Assembly (NCBI RefSeq): GCF_900100265.1
Contig: NZ_LT629696.1
Span: 3,162,001 to 3,226,000 of the forward strand
Source of the DNA: Leifsonia sp. 466MF
GTDB lineage: Bacteria > Actinomycetota > Actinomycetes > Actinomycetales > Microbacteriaceae
Length of the DNA: 64,000 bases
Direction: 5' to 3'
Positions within the stretch are counted from its first letter, which is position 1, and the number at the start of each line of letters is the position of its first letter. The position numbers were made by a program, and so were the translations under genes. This document shows positions 50,332-58,397 of the stretch, in pieces. The notes below the pieces were generated by a model. It saw only the letters and a list, made by a program, of their open reading frames with translations, was not told the origin of the DNA and did not search any database.

Positions 50332-50364
50332 CCGGGCCGGCGGCGTTGTCACCGACCGGCCCGG
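50332..50364 (-). terminator. Intercistronic hairpin between receptor and ATPase genes
   Basis: CCGGGCCGG (50332-50340) pairs with CCGGCCCGG (50356-50364) over 15 nt, in the 74-nt gap after the receptor gene. It fits attenuation that leaves more receptor than transporter. Confidence 0.6.
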
Positions 50365-50379
50365 ACCGTCAGGCCGGAC

Positions 50380-51501
50380 CTACTGAAGGTCGGACTCCTT
50401 GTAGTAACCGCTGTCGACCAGGATCTCCTTGTAGTTGTCCTTGGTGACGACGACCGGCTGGAACAGGTAGCTCGGGACGACCTTGACCTTGTTGTCGTAG
50501 CTCTTGGTGTCGTTCACCTCGGGCTTCTTGCCGGAGAGCAGGTCGTTGGCCATCTTGGCGGCCTCGTTCGCGAGCTTGCGGGTGTCCTTGTAGATCGTCG
50601 AGTACTGCGTCCCCGCGATGATCTGCTTCACGCTGGCGACCTCGGCGTCCTGACCGGTGATGATCGGGAGCTTCTTGCCGCCGGACCCGTAGCCGGCGCC
50701 CTCGAGCGCGCTCAGGATGCCGTCGGAGAGACCGTCGTAGGGCGAGAGCACGCCCTGCACCTCGGTGCCGGTGGAGTACGACTTGGCGATGAGGTCCTGC
50801 ATGCGGGCCTTGGCCGTCGCCGGGTCCCAGCGCAGGATGGCGACCTGGTTGAAGTTGGTCTGCCCGCTCTTGACGACCAGGGTGCCGTCGGCGATGTACG
50901 GCTTCAGGGTGTCCATCGCGCCGTTGTAGAAGAAGGTCGCGTTGTTGTCGTCGGGGCTTCCGGCGAAGACCTCGATGTTGAACGGGCCCTTCTGCCCGGT
51001 CGGCTTGCCGTCCTTGTCGAGGACTCCGAGGCCGGTGAGGAGCGAGTTGGCCTGGTAGACGCCGACCTTGTAGTTGTCGAACGACACGTAATAGTCGACG
51101 TTCTTGTCGCCGGTGAGCAGTCGGTCGTACGAGATGACCTTGATGCCCGCCTTGGCGGCCGCGTCGAGCTGGTCGGTGAGCGAGCCACCGTCGATGGAGG
51201 CGATGATGAGCACCTTGGCGCCCTTGGTGATCATCGTGTTGACCTGCTGCACCTGGGTCGGGATGTCGTTGTTGGCGTACTCGAGGTCGACCTTGTAGCC
51301 GTTCTTCTGCAGGTCCGACTTGACCGCATTGCCGTCCGCGATCCAGCGCTCGGACACCTTCGTCGGCATCGCGACGCCGACCAGCGCGCCTTTGTTGTCG
51401 GTGCTCGACCCTGTTCCGCCGCCGCGGCCTCCGGTGCACGCGGCGAGCGCGACGGCGATGCCGAGCGCGGCCGCAGCGAGTGCCACTTTCCTGAACTTCA
51501 C
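50380..51501 (-). CDS. ChvE-like multiple-monosaccharide-binding lipoprotein
   Basis: A 373-residue periplasmic-binding-type receptor. The signal peptide [17 protein letters not shown] ends at lipobox LAAC (about residue 21) and is followed by a Gly/Ser linker. [51 protein letters not shown] is the opening of the ChvE/XylF group. [24 protein letters not shown] and [22 protein letters not shown] are further ChvE hallmarks. ChvE proteins bind several aldoses, such as glucose, galactose, arabinose and xylose. First gene of the CUT2 operon, divergent from a LacI regulator. Confidence 0.93.
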   Translation of the reverse strand: MKFRKVALAAAALGIAVALAACTGGRGGGTGSSTDNKGALVGVAMPTKVSERWIADGNAVKSDLQKNGYKVDLEYANNDIPTQVQQVNTMITKGAKVLIIASIDGGSLTDQLDAAAKAGIKVISYDRLLTGDKNVDYYVSFDNYKVGVYQANSLLTGLGVLDKDGKPTGQKGPFNIEVFAGSPDDNNATFFYNGAMDTLKPYIADGTLVVKSGQTNFNQVAILRWDPATAKARMQDLIAKSYSTGTEVQGVLSPYDGLSDGILSALEGAGYGSGGKKLPIITGQDAEVASVKQIIAGTQYSTIYKDTRKLANEAAKMANDLLSGKKPEVNDTKSYDNKVKVVPSYLFQPVVVTKDNYKEILVDSGYYKESDLQ

Positions 51502-51687
51502 TGTGATTCCTTTCGAGCGGTGAGGCGACCCGTGCGCCCGCTGCGCACGAGCTCGCCGAGCTCGGAACTGTCACGCGCCCCCGTCGCAGCGTGCGACGGG
51601 GAGCTGCAGGAACGGCCGCTGCTGTGCGGCCCGATTGCTGCTGTCATGTGCGACTCCCTCGTCGTATGCTGGTCCGTACGCGATATA

Positions 51688-51701
51688 TGTGACCGGTCCC
51701 A
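51688..51701. promoter_or_regulatory. LacI-type operator in the CUT2/LacI divergent region
   Basis: TGTGACCGGTCCCA is one base off a perfect 14-bp palindrome around the core GACCGGTC. It is the clearest symmetric element in the 258-bp gap; I see nothing else coding there. Confidence 0.6.
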
Positions 51702-51759
51702 GAACGGGTTAGACGTTATGACCTGAGCCGGGCGTCAGTCAAGTGCTCCGCGGAAAAAT

Positions 51760-52854
51760 ATGATGAACACGTTCACCGAGCGTGGCAGCGCAGCCGCTCT
51801 CGCCGACGAGACAGGATGCATGGACAAGCACCCACGCGACGAGCAGCGCGCGCTCTCCATCCGGGACATCGCCCGGCTGGCCGGTGTGTCGCGTCAGACC
51901 GTGTCCCGGGTGCTGAACGGCGAGCGCTACATCAAGGCCTCCACCGAGGCGCAGGTGCGGAAGGTCATCGAGGAGCACTCCTGGCGGCCGAACAGCGCGG
52001 CGCGGGCGCTGGCCACCTCCCGCTCGAAGACGATCGGGCTGCTGGTCTCCGCCCGATCGCACTACGGACCGTTCAGCGCGGCCGCGGCGATCGACGAGGC
52101 GGCGCGGGCGCGCGGCTACGCCATCCTCTCGGCCACCCTCGCCCGCGAGGACGACGCCGCGATCTCGGAGGCGCTCGACGCGTTCGCGGCGCAGGGAGTG
52201 GACGGCGTCGTCGTGATCGCACCGCAGCAGCGCGCCCACGAGGCGCTCCAGCGGGTGGCCGTGCGGGTTCCCTTCGTGAGCATGCACTGGAAGGACGACA
52301 GCGACGGCCGTGTCGCGGCATTCGATCAGGAGGCGGGAGCACGGCTCGCGACACGGCACCTGATCGAGCTCGGCCACACCCGGATCCGGCATCTCGCCGG
52401 CCCGCAGGACTGGAACGAGGCAGAGGACCGCATGAACGGCTTCCTCGCCGAGCTCTCGGACCACGACCTGCCGGCGACCGCGCCGGTCCTCGGCGACTGG
52501 ACGGCCGACCTGGGCTACGAGGTCGGCCTGAAGCTGCTCGACCATCCCGATTTCACGGCGGTGTTCGCCTCCAACGACCAGATGGCGCTCGGCCTCATGC
52601 ACGCCGCCGCCGACCTCGGGCTCTCCATCCCGGGCGACCTCAGCATCGTCGGCTTCGACGACATCCCGGAGGCGAAGCACTTCGCACCGCCGCTGACGAC
52701 CATCCGCCAGGACTTCGCCTGGCTCGGCGCGCACGCGATCGACGTGCTGGTCACGCAGATCGAGGGAGGGGATGCGTCGACGATCGCGGCGGAGTACCCG
52801 ATCCCGCAGTTGGTGGTCCGGCAGAGCACCGCGCCGCCGCGTGTGCCCGGCTGA
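51760..52854 (+). CDS. LacI-family transcriptional regulator
   Basis: A 364-residue repressor. The DNA-binding head is LSIRDIARLAGVSRQTVSRVLNGERYIKASTEAQVRKVIEEHSWRPNSAARALATSRSKTIGLL. The effector core has FDQEAGARLATRHLIELGHTRIRHLAG and GDLSIVGFDDIPEAKHFAPPLTTIRQDFAWLG. The start is uncertain: ATG 51760 gives a 30-residue lead before the HTH, while ATG 51820 gives a more typical one; neither has a strong ribosome site. It is divergent from the ChvE-like operon and probably controls it in response to a monosaccharide. Confidence 0.9.
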   Translation: MMNTFTERGSAAALADETGCMDKHPRDEQRALSIRDIARLAGVSRQTVSRVLNGERYIKASTEAQVRKVIEEHSWRPNSAARALATSRSKTIGLLVSARSHYGPFSAAAAIDEAARARGYAILSATLAREDDAAISEALDAFAAQGVDGVVVIAPQQRAHEALQRVAVRVPFVSMHWKDDSDGRVAAFDQEAGARLATRHLIELGHTRIRHLAGPQDWNEAEDRMNGFLAELSDHDLPATAPVLGDWTADLGYEVGLKLLDHPDFTAVFASNDQMALGLMHAAADLGLSIPGDLSIVGFDDIPEAKHFAPPLTTIRQDFAWLGAHAIDVLVTQIEGGDASTIAAEYPIPQLVVRQSTAPPRVPG

Positions 52855-52880
52855 CACGGAATCGGCGTACCGTTGCCGGA

Positions 52881-54827
52881 GTGCGAGAGTTCGTAGCGCC
52901 GCCGACGGCGCACGCGGGTGCGCCCGCGGGTGCGCCTCACCATCCGCGCGCGCTGGCGGCCGCCGCCCTCGCCGCACTCGGCGTCGTGTTCGGCGACATC
53001 GGCACCAGCCCGCTGTACGCACTGAAGACGGTGTTCCTGCTCGACGGCGGTGCGGTGCGTCCGAACCAGGACGACGTCTTCGGGGTGATCTCGCTGATGT
53101 TCTGGAGCATCACGATCATCGTGTCGATCAAGTACCTCGGCATCCTGATGCGCGCCGACAACGACGGCGAGGGCGGGGTCATGGCGCTGGCCGCCCTGGC
53201 GCAGCGGCTCTACGCGAGCCGAGCGGGCAAGGCAGGCATCCTGCTCGTGATCGGCATCGTCGGGGTGTCGCTGTTCTACGGCGACTCGATCATCACGCCG
53301 GCGATCTCGGTGCTGTCGGCCGTCGAAGGTCTTCACGTCACCATCCCGGCGATCTCGCATCTGGTCATCCCGATCGCCGCGGTGATCATCGTCGTCCTGT
53401 TCGCCGTCCAGCGGTTCGGGACGGGCAAGGTCGGCGTGCTGTTCGGGCCGGTCATGGTGCTGTGGTTCGTCGTGATGGCGGTGGCCGGCGTCGTGATGGT
53501 GGTGCAGTATCCGGCTGTCCTCCTCGGCCTGTCGCCCACCTACGCCGTCGTCTTCATTGTCTCCCACCCGACCATCTCGTTCATCGCTCTGGGTGCGGTG
53601 GTGCTCGTGATCACCGGCGCGGAGGCCCTCTACGCCGACATGGGCCACTTCGGCCGCTCCCCCATCCGGAGGGCCTGGTTCGTGCTCGTCTTCCCCGCGC
53701 TGACGCTCAACTACCTGGGGCAGGCCGCGCTGATCCTCCACGACCCCGCCGCGCGCAGCAATCCGTTCTTCCTGCTCTTCCCCGAGTGGAGCAGGCTGCC
53801 CGTCGTCATCCTGGCCACGGCAGCGACCGTGATCGCGAGCCAGGCCGTCATCTCGGGCGCCTACTCGCTGTCGCGGCAGGCCGTCCAGCTCGGGCTGCTC
53901 CCGCCGCTCACGATCCGGCAGACATCGGAGCGCGAGGGCGGCCAGATCTACCTGCCGGCGGTCAACATCCTGCTCTTCATCGGCGTGATGGCCGTCATGC
54001 TCGCGTTCGGATCGTCCGACCGGCTGTCCACCGCGTACGGGATCTCGGTCACGGGCGCCCTGGTCGTCGACACCCTGCTGCTGCTCCTCGTCGCCAAGCC
54101 GCTCTGGAACTGGGCGCCGTGGAAGATGATCCTCGCCGCCGTCGCGTTCGGCGGACTCGAACTCGCGTTCCTCGCCGGCAACCTCTCCAAGATCATCAAC
54201 GGCGGGTGGGTGCCGCTGCTCATCGCTGCGGCCGTCATCCTGGTGATGACGACGTGGCGCCGCGGACGCCAGCTGGTGCAGCAGGACCGCAAGCGAAAGG
54301 AGGGATCGCTCTCCGAGTTCATCGACAACCTGCGCGAGCAGAACCTCCCCCGGGTGCCCGGCGTCGCCGTGTTCCCGCACCCCAACAAGGACACGACCCC
54401 GCTCGCCCTGCGGGCGAACGTCAAGCACAACCACGTCCTCCACGAGCACGTGATCATCGTGTCGATCAGCACGGCGCAGGTGCCGCACGTGCCGACGTCG
54501 GAGGCGTTCACGTACGACGACCTCGGGTACGCCGACGACGGCATCGAGCACCTCAGCATCAGGTTCGGCTTCTCGGACAAGCCGGACATCCCCCGGGCGC
54601 TGCGTGCCGCGTGCCGCGCGGGCGCACTGCCGCTCGATCCCTCGGACTTCCCGCGTGCGTCGTACTTCATCTCGCGGGGTGCCATTCGCACCACCCGAAC
54701 GAAGGGGATGGTGCGGTGGCGCAGATCGCTGTTCGTCGCGCTGGCGCACAACGCCGCCGACCCCGCCGCCCGGTTCGGCCTGCCGCCGCTCCGGACGGTG
54801 ACGATGGGCAGCGACGTCGAGATCTGA
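52881..54827 (+). CDS. kup: KUP-family potassium uptake transporter
   Basis: A 648-residue inner-membrane K+/H+ symporter. ALGVVFGDIGTSPLYALKTVF is the KUP family signature at the first membrane segment. Next come RADNDGEGGVMALAALAQRL and GDSIITPAISVLSAVEGL, both invariant in the family, then about twelve segments to residue 460 and a soluble C-terminal domain with RVPGVAVFPHP. The GTG at 52881 has TACCGT 7 nt before it and no ribosome site, so the mRNA is probably leaderless. Unlinked to its neighbours in function. Confidence 0.95.
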   Translation: MREFVAPPTAHAGAPAGAPHHPRALAAAALAALGVVFGDIGTSPLYALKTVFLLDGGAVRPNQDDVFGVISLMFWSITIIVSIKYLGILMRADNDGEGGVMALAALAQRLYASRAGKAGILLVIGIVGVSLFYGDSIITPAISVLSAVEGLHVTIPAISHLVIPIAAVIIVVLFAVQRFGTGKVGVLFGPVMVLWFVVMAVAGVVMVVQYPAVLLGLSPTYAVVFIVSHPTISFIALGAVVLVITGAEALYADMGHFGRSPIRRAWFVLVFPALTLNYLGQAALILHDPAARSNPFFLLFPEWSRLPVVILATAATVIASQAVISGAYSLSRQAVQLGLLPPLTIRQTSEREGGQIYLPAVNILLFIGVMAVMLAFGSSDRLSTAYGISVTGALVVDTLLLLLVAKPLWNWAPWKMILAAVAFGGLELAFLAGNLSKIINGGWVPLLIAAAVILVMTTWRRGRQLVQQDRKRKEGSLSEFIDNLREQNLPRVPGVAVFPHPNKDTTPLALRANVKHNHVLHEHVIIVSISTAQVPHVPTSEAFTYDDLGYADDGIEHLSIRFGFSDKPDIPRALRAACRAGALPLDPSDFPRASYFISRGAIRTTRTKGMVRWRRSLFVALAHNAADPAARFGLPPLRTVTMGSDVEI

Positions 54828-54832
54828 GCCGC

Positions 54833-54887
54833 GATTCGTGCCGAATGTGCGTTTTGCGGGCGCGAAAGCGCACATTCGGCACGAATC
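54833..54887. terminator. Long hairpin between convergent kup and NmrA-like genes
   Basis: A perfect 19-bp inverted repeat (54833-54851 with 54869-54887), extended by TTTT/AAAG pairing to about 23 bp with a 9-nt loop. It begins 6 nt after the kup stop and lacks a T-tract beyond the stem. Same architecture as the hairpins at 6785 and 33427 but unrelated in sequence. Confidence 0.75.
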
Positions 54888-54908
54888 TGCCCGACGGGAA
54901 GGGTGCGA

Positions 54909-55778
54909 CTAGGCCGCGGCCTCTGAGCGCGACTCGGCGAGGCCCTGCGCGAGCGGCGTCGTCGGGCGGCCGATCAGGTCGGCCAGCGTGCTGCGCACGT
55001 CGGCCAGCTCCCCGTCGCGGATGTTGCCGTCGAGCGCGACGACGAAGCCGGCCGTGCCCTCGTCGAGTCCCGCCTCGGTGAGGATGCGCGTGTGCTCCTC
55101 CGGCGAGACCGACCGGTAGACGACCTCACGTCCCACCAGCTCGCCGATCGTGGACGCCAGCTCGTCGAACGTCCAGGCGGTGTCGCCGCTCAGCTCGTAG
55201 ACCGCATCCTCGTGGCCCGGGGTCATCAGCACGACGGCCGCGGCCTCCGCGTAGTCCTTGCGGGAGGCACTGGCGACCCGTCCGTCGCCCGCGCTGCCGA
55301 CGATCTCGCCGGTCGCGGCGGCCTGGTCGATCAGGCCGGTGTAGTTCTCGGTGTACCAGTTGTTGCGGAGGATCGTCACGGGCAGCGACGACGCGGTGAG
55401 CAGCTCCTCGGTCGCCTTGTGCTCCGGCGCCAGCACGAGCGCCCCGTCGGTCGCGTGCGGTGCGCTCGTGTAGACGAGCCGGCCGACGCCGGCGGCCTCG
55501 GCGGCTTCGATCGCGTTGCGGTGCTGCTGCACCCGCTTGCCGACCTCCGAGCCGGACACGATCAGCACGGCGTCCGCACCGGCGAAGGCCTCCGTGAGCG
55601 TCTCGGGCTTCTCGAAGTCGATGACGGCGGTCTGGACGCCCTGCGCGGCGAGCGGGGCGAGCCGCTCGGCGGAACGGCCGGCCGCGCGGATGTCGGAGGC
55701 GGCGACGCCGCGGGCGAGCAGGGAGTCGATGGTGAGGCGGCCGAGGTGGCCGGTGGCGCCGGTGACGACGATGGTCAT
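54909..55778 (-). CDS. NmrA-like NAD(P)-binding reductase (QorB/YtfG-type)
   Basis: A 289-residue atypical short-chain dehydrogenase. The N-terminal VVTGATGHLGRLTIDSLLARG is the dinucleotide motif. VYTSAPHATDGALVLAPEHKATEELLTASSLPVTILRNNWYTENY is nearly diagnostic of the NADPH:quinone oxidoreductase 2 (YtfG) group, in which the usual catalytic Tyr is lost. It likely reduces quinones with NADPH. Divergent from an HxlR regulator, the same pairing as ytfG/ytfH in E. coli and qorA/qorR in corynebacteria. Start at 55778 with AAAGGAA upstream. Confidence 0.9.
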   Translation of the reverse strand: MTIVVTGATGHLGRLTIDSLLARGVAASDIRAAGRSAERLAPLAAQGVQTAVIDFEKPETLTEAFAGADAVLIVSGSEVGKRVQQHRNAIEAAEAAGVGRLVYTSAPHATDGALVLAPEHKATEELLTASSLPVTILRNNWYTENYTGLIDQAAATGEIVGSAGDGRVASASRKDYAEAAAVVLMTPGHEDAVYELSGDTAWTFDELASTIGELVGREVVYRSVSPEEHTRILTEAGLDEGTAGFVVALDGNIRDGELADVRSTLADLIGRPTTPLAQGLAESRSEAAA

Positions 55779-55845
55779 GATGGGTTCCTTTCGATCGGAC
55801 ATCGGAGGCAACTCATCTCCGCGTTCATTACTTCCCCATCGCAGG

Positions 55846-55861
55846 TACCCACTTTTTGGTA
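55846..55861. promoter_or_regulatory. Candidate HxlR (QorR-type) operator
   Basis: TACC-CACTTTTT-GGTA, followed by AAGTTACT, lies 11-26 nt before the HxlR start, in the 93-bp divergent gap. A matching TTACT word is at 55828. Weak symmetry, but this is the only A/T-rich patch there. Confidence 0.4.
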
Positions 55862-55871
55862 AGTTACTGAC

Positions 55872-56267
55872 GTGGACACCAGTCTTGCGTCACTCAACGG
55901 CTTCGGCTTCACCGACGGCGTGCTCCCGTCGGCGTGCCCGACCCGGATCGTCCTCAACCACGTCACCAGCACCTGGGGTGTGCTGGTGCTCGTGGCGCTC
56001 TCGCAGAGCGACCTCCGCTGGGGCGAGCTGCGCCGGACGGTGCAGGGCATCAGCGAGAAGATGCTGGCGCAGACGCTCCGCACCCTCGAGGCCGACGGCT
56101 TCGTGCTCCGCACGGCGCAGCCGACCATCCCGCCCCGGGTGGACTACAGCCTCACCGCCCGCGGGCACGAGCTGACCGAGCACCTGCTGCCCCTGATGTC
56201 GTGGATCGCGGCGAACGCCGACGACATCCTCGCCGACGAGGAAGCCGAGCAGCCCCAGCAGGCCTGA
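55872..56267 (+). CDS. HxlR-family regulator with a single redox-type cysteine (QorR-like)
   Basis: A 131-residue winged-helix dimer. The HTH core is LRWGELRRTVQGISEKMLAQTLRTLEADGFVLRTAQPTIPPRVDYSLTARG, the full HxlR signature. Its only cysteine, C22 in LPSACPTR, matches the N-terminal cysteine by which QorR/YodB/HypR regulators sense diamide and quinones. It is divergent from the quinone-reductase-like gene, so it should repress it until oxidised. GTG start. Confidence 0.9.
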   Translation: MDTSLASLNGFGFTDGVLPSACPTRIVLNHVTSTWGVLVLVALSQSDLRWGELRRTVQGISEKMLAQTLRTLEADGFVLRTAQPTIPPRVDYSLTARGHELTEHLLPLMSWIAANADDILADEEAEQPQQA

Positions 56268-56287
56268 TCCCGGCCGAGGCTGTACCG

Positions 56288-57190
56288 TCAGCGGGCGCGC
56301 AGCCGCTGCGTGATGAACAGGACAGCCCGGTCGACGGCTTCGTCCGCTTCATCGAGCATCCCCACGAAGGCCGGGAACACGTGGGGGACGTCCGCGACCA
56401 CATCGAGGATCACGTCGACGTCCGCCTCCCGCGCCCGGTCGGCGAGCCGCACGGAGTCGTCGAGCAGCAGCTCGTTGGTGCCGACCTGCAGCAGCATCGG
56501 CGGGAACCCGCTCAGGTCGCCGAGGATCGCGGGAGCGAGCAGCGGCTGGTGCGGATCCTGGCCGTCGAGGTAGAGCTCGCCGGTGCGGCGCATCCCATCG
56601 GCGACGAAGAAGGGATCGATCCCCTCCTTCGTCGCCATCGACCCTCCGGAGCGCGTGTGGTCGAGCCCCGGCGAGAAGGCGACGATGCCCGCCGGGACCG
56701 GGAGACCCGCATCCCGCGCCGCGAGTGTCGTCGTGACCGCCAGCCCTCCGCCCGCGGAGTCGCCGGCCAGCACGATCGACGCGGCGTCGGCGCCGTCGTC
56801 CAGCAGGGCCCGATAGGCGGACAGGCAGTCGTCGATCGCCGCGGGAAAGGGATGCTCGGGCGCGAGTCGGTAGTCGAGGGAGAGCGCCCGCACCCCGGTC
56901 CGCTCGACCAGATGCGCCGTCAGCGCCATCGCCGTCTCCGGCGAACCGAGCGAGAACGAGCCTCCGTGGAAGTAGAGGATCGTGCCGGCGCGCTGCCCCG
57001 TCGACGGCTCCACGAGGACCGCCGGTCGGCCGGCCACCTCGGTGGGGGTCCGGCGGACGGAGGAGGGGATGGGGAACTGACTCATCAGCCGGGCGAAGCC
57101 CTCGCGCATGCTCTCGACCGAGGCCGGTCCGTCCGGCTGCGGCGCCTCGCGCAGCTTCCGGTCGAGTGCTCGTCGCTGTTCCCTGCTCAT
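56288..57190 (-). CDS. Alpha/beta-hydrolase, hormone-sensitive-lipase (HSL) family esterase
   Basis: A 300-residue carboxylesterase. The oxyanion-hole motif HGGSF is in TILYFHGGSFSLGSPE, the nucleophile Ser in the GDSAGG box, the catalytic Asp near VGTNELLLDDSVRLADRAREAD, and the His in DVPHVFPAF. DYRLAPEHPFPAAIDDCLSAYRAL is the standard HSL segment. No signal peptide, so it is a cytoplasmic short-chain esterase. The ATG at 57190 follows GAGGAG. Divergent from a MarR gene, with a perfect 18-bp operator between. Confidence 0.93.
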   Translation of the reverse strand: MSREQRRALDRKLREAPQPDGPASVESMREGFARLMSQFPIPSSVRRTPTEVAGRPAVLVEPSTGQRAGTILYFHGGSFSLGSPETAMALTAHLVERTGVRALSLDYRLAPEHPFPAAIDDCLSAYRALLDDGADAASIVLAGDSAGGGLAVTTTLAARDAGLPVPAGIVAFSPGLDHTRSGGSMATKEGIDPFFVADGMRRTGELYLDGQDPHQPLLAPAILGDLSGFPPMLLQVGTNELLLDDSVRLADRAREADVDVILDVVADVPHVFPAFVGMLDEADEAVDRAVLFITQRLRAR

Positions 57191-57210
57191 GTTCTCTCCT
57201 CGTCTCCAAT

Positions 57211-57252
57211 TACTTGCCGCGGCAAGTATCTCGTAGAATGTATGCCGTGGCA
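57211..57252. promoter_or_regulatory. MarR operator(s) between esterase and MarR genes
   Basis: TACTTGCCGCGGCAAGTA (57211-57228) is a perfect 18-bp palindrome. A related element, TATGCCGTGGCA (57241-57252), overlaps the MarR start codons. TAGAAT at 57234-57239 is a possible -10 for the MarR gene between the two sites. Confidence 0.75.
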
Positions 57253-57717
57253 ACTAAAAGTGCAACCGATGGCCTCATCCAGCTGTTCGACGACCTGGTC
57301 CGGTGCGAGACGCGGCTGTACAACGCGATCAGCGAGACACTGCGCCGAGAGCACGGCATCGCGACCTCGCAATACGAGTTCCTCCGCTACTTCCGCGACC
57401 ACCCTGGCTCCCGCATCGCGGATGTCGCCACGAACTTCGCCGCGGGGATCGGCGCGATCAGCAAAGGTGTCGACCGCCTCGAAGCCCGCGGCTGGGTCAC
57501 CCGCCATCCGAATCCGGCGGACGGGCGCTCCTCCCTGGTCAGCCTCACGCCCGCGGGTGCGGAACTCGTCGCCGAAGCCGAGAGCACGTTCCGCGAGCGC
57601 CTCGCCGAACTCGTGTCCCCCGCGATGACGCCGTCGGACATCGATGCGACGGGCCCGGTCCTCGCGCGGCTCCGCACCGCACTGGAGAGCAGCCGGGTCG
57701 GACTGCCGGTCGGCTAG
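57238..57717 (+). CDS. MarR-family transcriptional regulator
   Basis: A 159-residue winged-helix repressor. ISETLRREHGIATSQYEFLRYFRDHPGSRIADVATNFAAGIGAISKGVDRLEARGWVTRHPNPADGRSSLVSLTPAGAELVAEAE is a complete MarR domain including the DGRSS wing. The start is ambiguous: ATG 57238 is used here, but if TAGAAT is the -10 box the mRNA would begin at GTG 57247 and be leaderless. It should repress itself and the divergent esterase through the 57211 palindrome, with a hydrophobic or aromatic ligand as inducer. Confidence 0.92.
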   Translation: MYAVATKSATDGLIQLFDDLVRCETRLYNAISETLRREHGIATSQYEFLRYFRDHPGSRIADVATNFAAGIGAISKGVDRLEARGWVTRHPNPADGRSSLVSLTPAGAELVAEAESTFRERLAELVSPAMTPSDIDATGPVLARLRTALESSRVGLPVG

Positions 57718-57757
57718 TCGAGCAGGTCAGCCCGCGCCGGGATCGACCAGCGCGCCG

Positions 57758-58294
57758 TCAGGTGAGCGGGAACAGCCAGGTGGTCGTCAGCGCCGCGATC
57801 TGAGCCTCATCGGCGTCCTTCAGCGGCGCCAGGTCGAGGAAGTGCCGGGCGATGGTGACGCCGAGGATGCTCGAGACGATCGCCGCCGCGCGCAGCTCGG
57901 CGTCGTCACCCGAGAACGTGCGGGCCAGGTTCTCGGTGCGCTCCTGGAGATACTCGCGCATCACCGCAGCCGCCTCGGCGGAGGTGAGCATCGACCGCAT
58001 GAGCGCTTTGGTCGCAGGCGACAGGTCCGTCAACCGGGCCTCGAGCACCTCCGCCAGGTGGGCCGGCACCCCTTCGGCCGTGAGATCGGCGGCCGGGCGG
58101 ACGGCGAGCGCGAACAGCCCCTGCTTGGAGCCGTAGTGCTGCAGCACCAGGGACGGATCCACGCCGGCGCGTCGCGCGATGCCCCGGATGGTCGCTCCTT
58201 CTGCGCCATGCGCACCGAACTCGGCCTGGGCGGCCTCGAGGATCCGGGCGGCGGTCGCGGCGCGGCGTTCGGCGCGCGAGGGGGAGGCGTCCAT
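57758..58294 (-). CDS. TetR-family transcriptional regulator
   Basis: A 178-residue repressor. The HTH is ARILEAAQAEFGAHGAEGATIRGIARRAGVDPSLVLQHYGSKQGLFALAV, and the C-terminal half has the layout of the TetR_C_17 type group common in actinobacteria (LTDLSPATKALMRSMLTSAEAAAVMREYL). It is divergent from the amidohydrolase gene at 58398 with several TGAG[CT]GA half-sites between, so control of that gene is likely. Confidence 0.9.
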   Translation of the reverse strand: MDASPSRAERRAATAARILEAAQAEFGAHGAEGATIRGIARRAGVDPSLVLQHYGSKQGLFALAVRPAADLTAEGVPAHLAEVLEARLTDLSPATKALMRSMLTSAEAAAVMREYLQERTENLARTFSGDDAELRAAAIVSSILGVTIARHFLDLAPLKDADEAQIAALTTTWLFPLT

Positions 58295-58297
58295 GCG

Positions 58298-58360
58298 TTC
58301 ACTCTACAACTGGTGAGCGAATGTGGTACGGTCACTCAACAGTCGATGAGCGAATCGCTC
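58298..58360. promoter_or_regulatory. TetR operator region with repeated TGAGYGA half-sites
   Basis: TTCACTC (58298-58304), TGAGCGA (58314-58320), TCACTCA (58332-58338) and the perfect palindrome GAGCGAATCGCTC (58348-58360) repeat one half-site in alternating orientation between TetR and amidohydrolase. Two overlapping TetR dimers are likely. Confidence 0.6.
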
Positions 58361-58397
58361 TGAGCGCCCGACTTCGAGAACACACACAGGAGATGCC

